Source: Bigelowiella natans CCMP2755
Lineage: Eukaryota > Cercozoa > Chlorarachniophyceae
DNA: 21,585 nt
Assembly (NCBI GenBank): GCA_000320545.1
Contig: ADNK01001143.1
Span: forward strand, 1-21,585
Reading direction: 5' to 3'
Position numbers and translations under genes: made by a program. Positions 21,239 through 21,585 of this stretch are shown piece after piece (the stretch's first letter is position 1; every line of letters starts with the position of its first letter). The notes under the pieces were generated by a model, which did not search any database, was not told the DNA's origin, and saw only the letters and a list, made by a program, of their open reading frames with translations.

Positions 21239-21585
21239 GATTAGTAAGTGGATGATCGGGGATAAATCAACACATTTCAAATGCGTAAAGAAACGATTTT
21301 GTTTTCAAAAGCAAAAAGATGATGTTTGTAAATCATTGTTCTTGATGATGTGCTGCGTCCTTCGACCAAAATTCCAATTCACGGTCAGAGGCGCCATCAT
21401 GATTATCTCGATATCCATCGGTCTTCCTTCACCGGTCCCTCCCCCTCCATCTCCTTAAGCGTGTTTGTGTATTGCTGACCTCTTAAACACTCTCTCGTAG
21501 CCATCGTTTACATTTAGGGAACTCATAAAAGAAAACAACACCAGTTAGGTAGTTCGGGGAAGGGGGTGCGGGGGGGGGGGGGGGG
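21239..21585. other. 5' flank of the minus-strand gene, ending in a G homopolymer
   Basis: No exon is supported here. The minus-strand frame stays open a short way upstream of the chosen ATG, so a further 5' exon cannot be excluded. The last 15-16 bases are almost all G, as seen at contig ends or assembly gaps. Confidence 0.4.

Noticed and set aside
1-21585. tRNA, rRNA, CRISPR array, integrated virus or transposon
   Set aside because: No cloverleaf, rRNA motif, spacer array, terminal repeats, integrase, polymerase or capsid-like sequence was seen on either strand.

Overview
The window is nuclear DNA of an intron-dense eukaryote. No bacterial-style operon, tRNA, rRNA, CRISPR array or recognisable transposon is visible. 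Coding sequence is cut into dozens of very short GT-AG exons (average about 70 nt). Introns carry polypyrimidine tracts, some perfect or near-perfect TACTAAC-type branch sites, and long dinucleotide microsatellites. I cannot place the species: the main gene belongs to a family found in animals, fungi, amoebae and other protists, and the exon structure fits several protist or early-branching opisthokont lineages.

Layout. (1) 28-362, plus strand: the last two exons of an unidentified gene, ending in an acidic tail, with an AATAAA shortly after. (2) 363-2810: intergenic/5' flank with one (CA)n(TA)n tract. (3) 2811-18643, plus strand: one large gene that I reassembled by hand into about 56 exons (about 4.0 kb of coding sequence, about 1,330 residues). 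It encodes a diaphanous-related formin. Domain order is an N-terminal MGIC lipidation-type start, a low-complexity basic linker, GTPase-binding and FH3/DID armadillo region, coiled coil, proline-rich FH1, FH2 actin-nucleating domain, a basic post-FH2/DAD-like segment and a Ser/Thr-rich tail. Reading phase is preserved across nearly every junction, and the conceptual protein follows the residue spacing of the mDia family through the FH3 end, FH2 core and FH2 C-terminus. Two stretches are less certain: 8180-8962 and 15016-16245. (4) 18644-19701: intergenic space between convergent genes, packed with the tetranucleotide CTAG. (5) 19702-21238, minus strand: a four-exon gene for a protein of about 196 residues that I do not recognise. 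(6) 21239-21585: its 5' flank, ending in a homopolymer G run that may be a contig edge.

Functionally, the formin would nucleate and elongate unbranched actin filaments at a membrane: Rho-family GTPase binding at the GBD/FH3 relieves autoinhibition, FH1 recruits profilin-actin, and the FH2 dimer caps and elongates the barbed end. Nothing links the two flanking genes to it beyond position. The window's main interest is the splicing architecture of the formin gene: microexons of 10-32 nt, a possible 38-nt intron, in-frame alternative sites, and microsatellites lying on splice donors.
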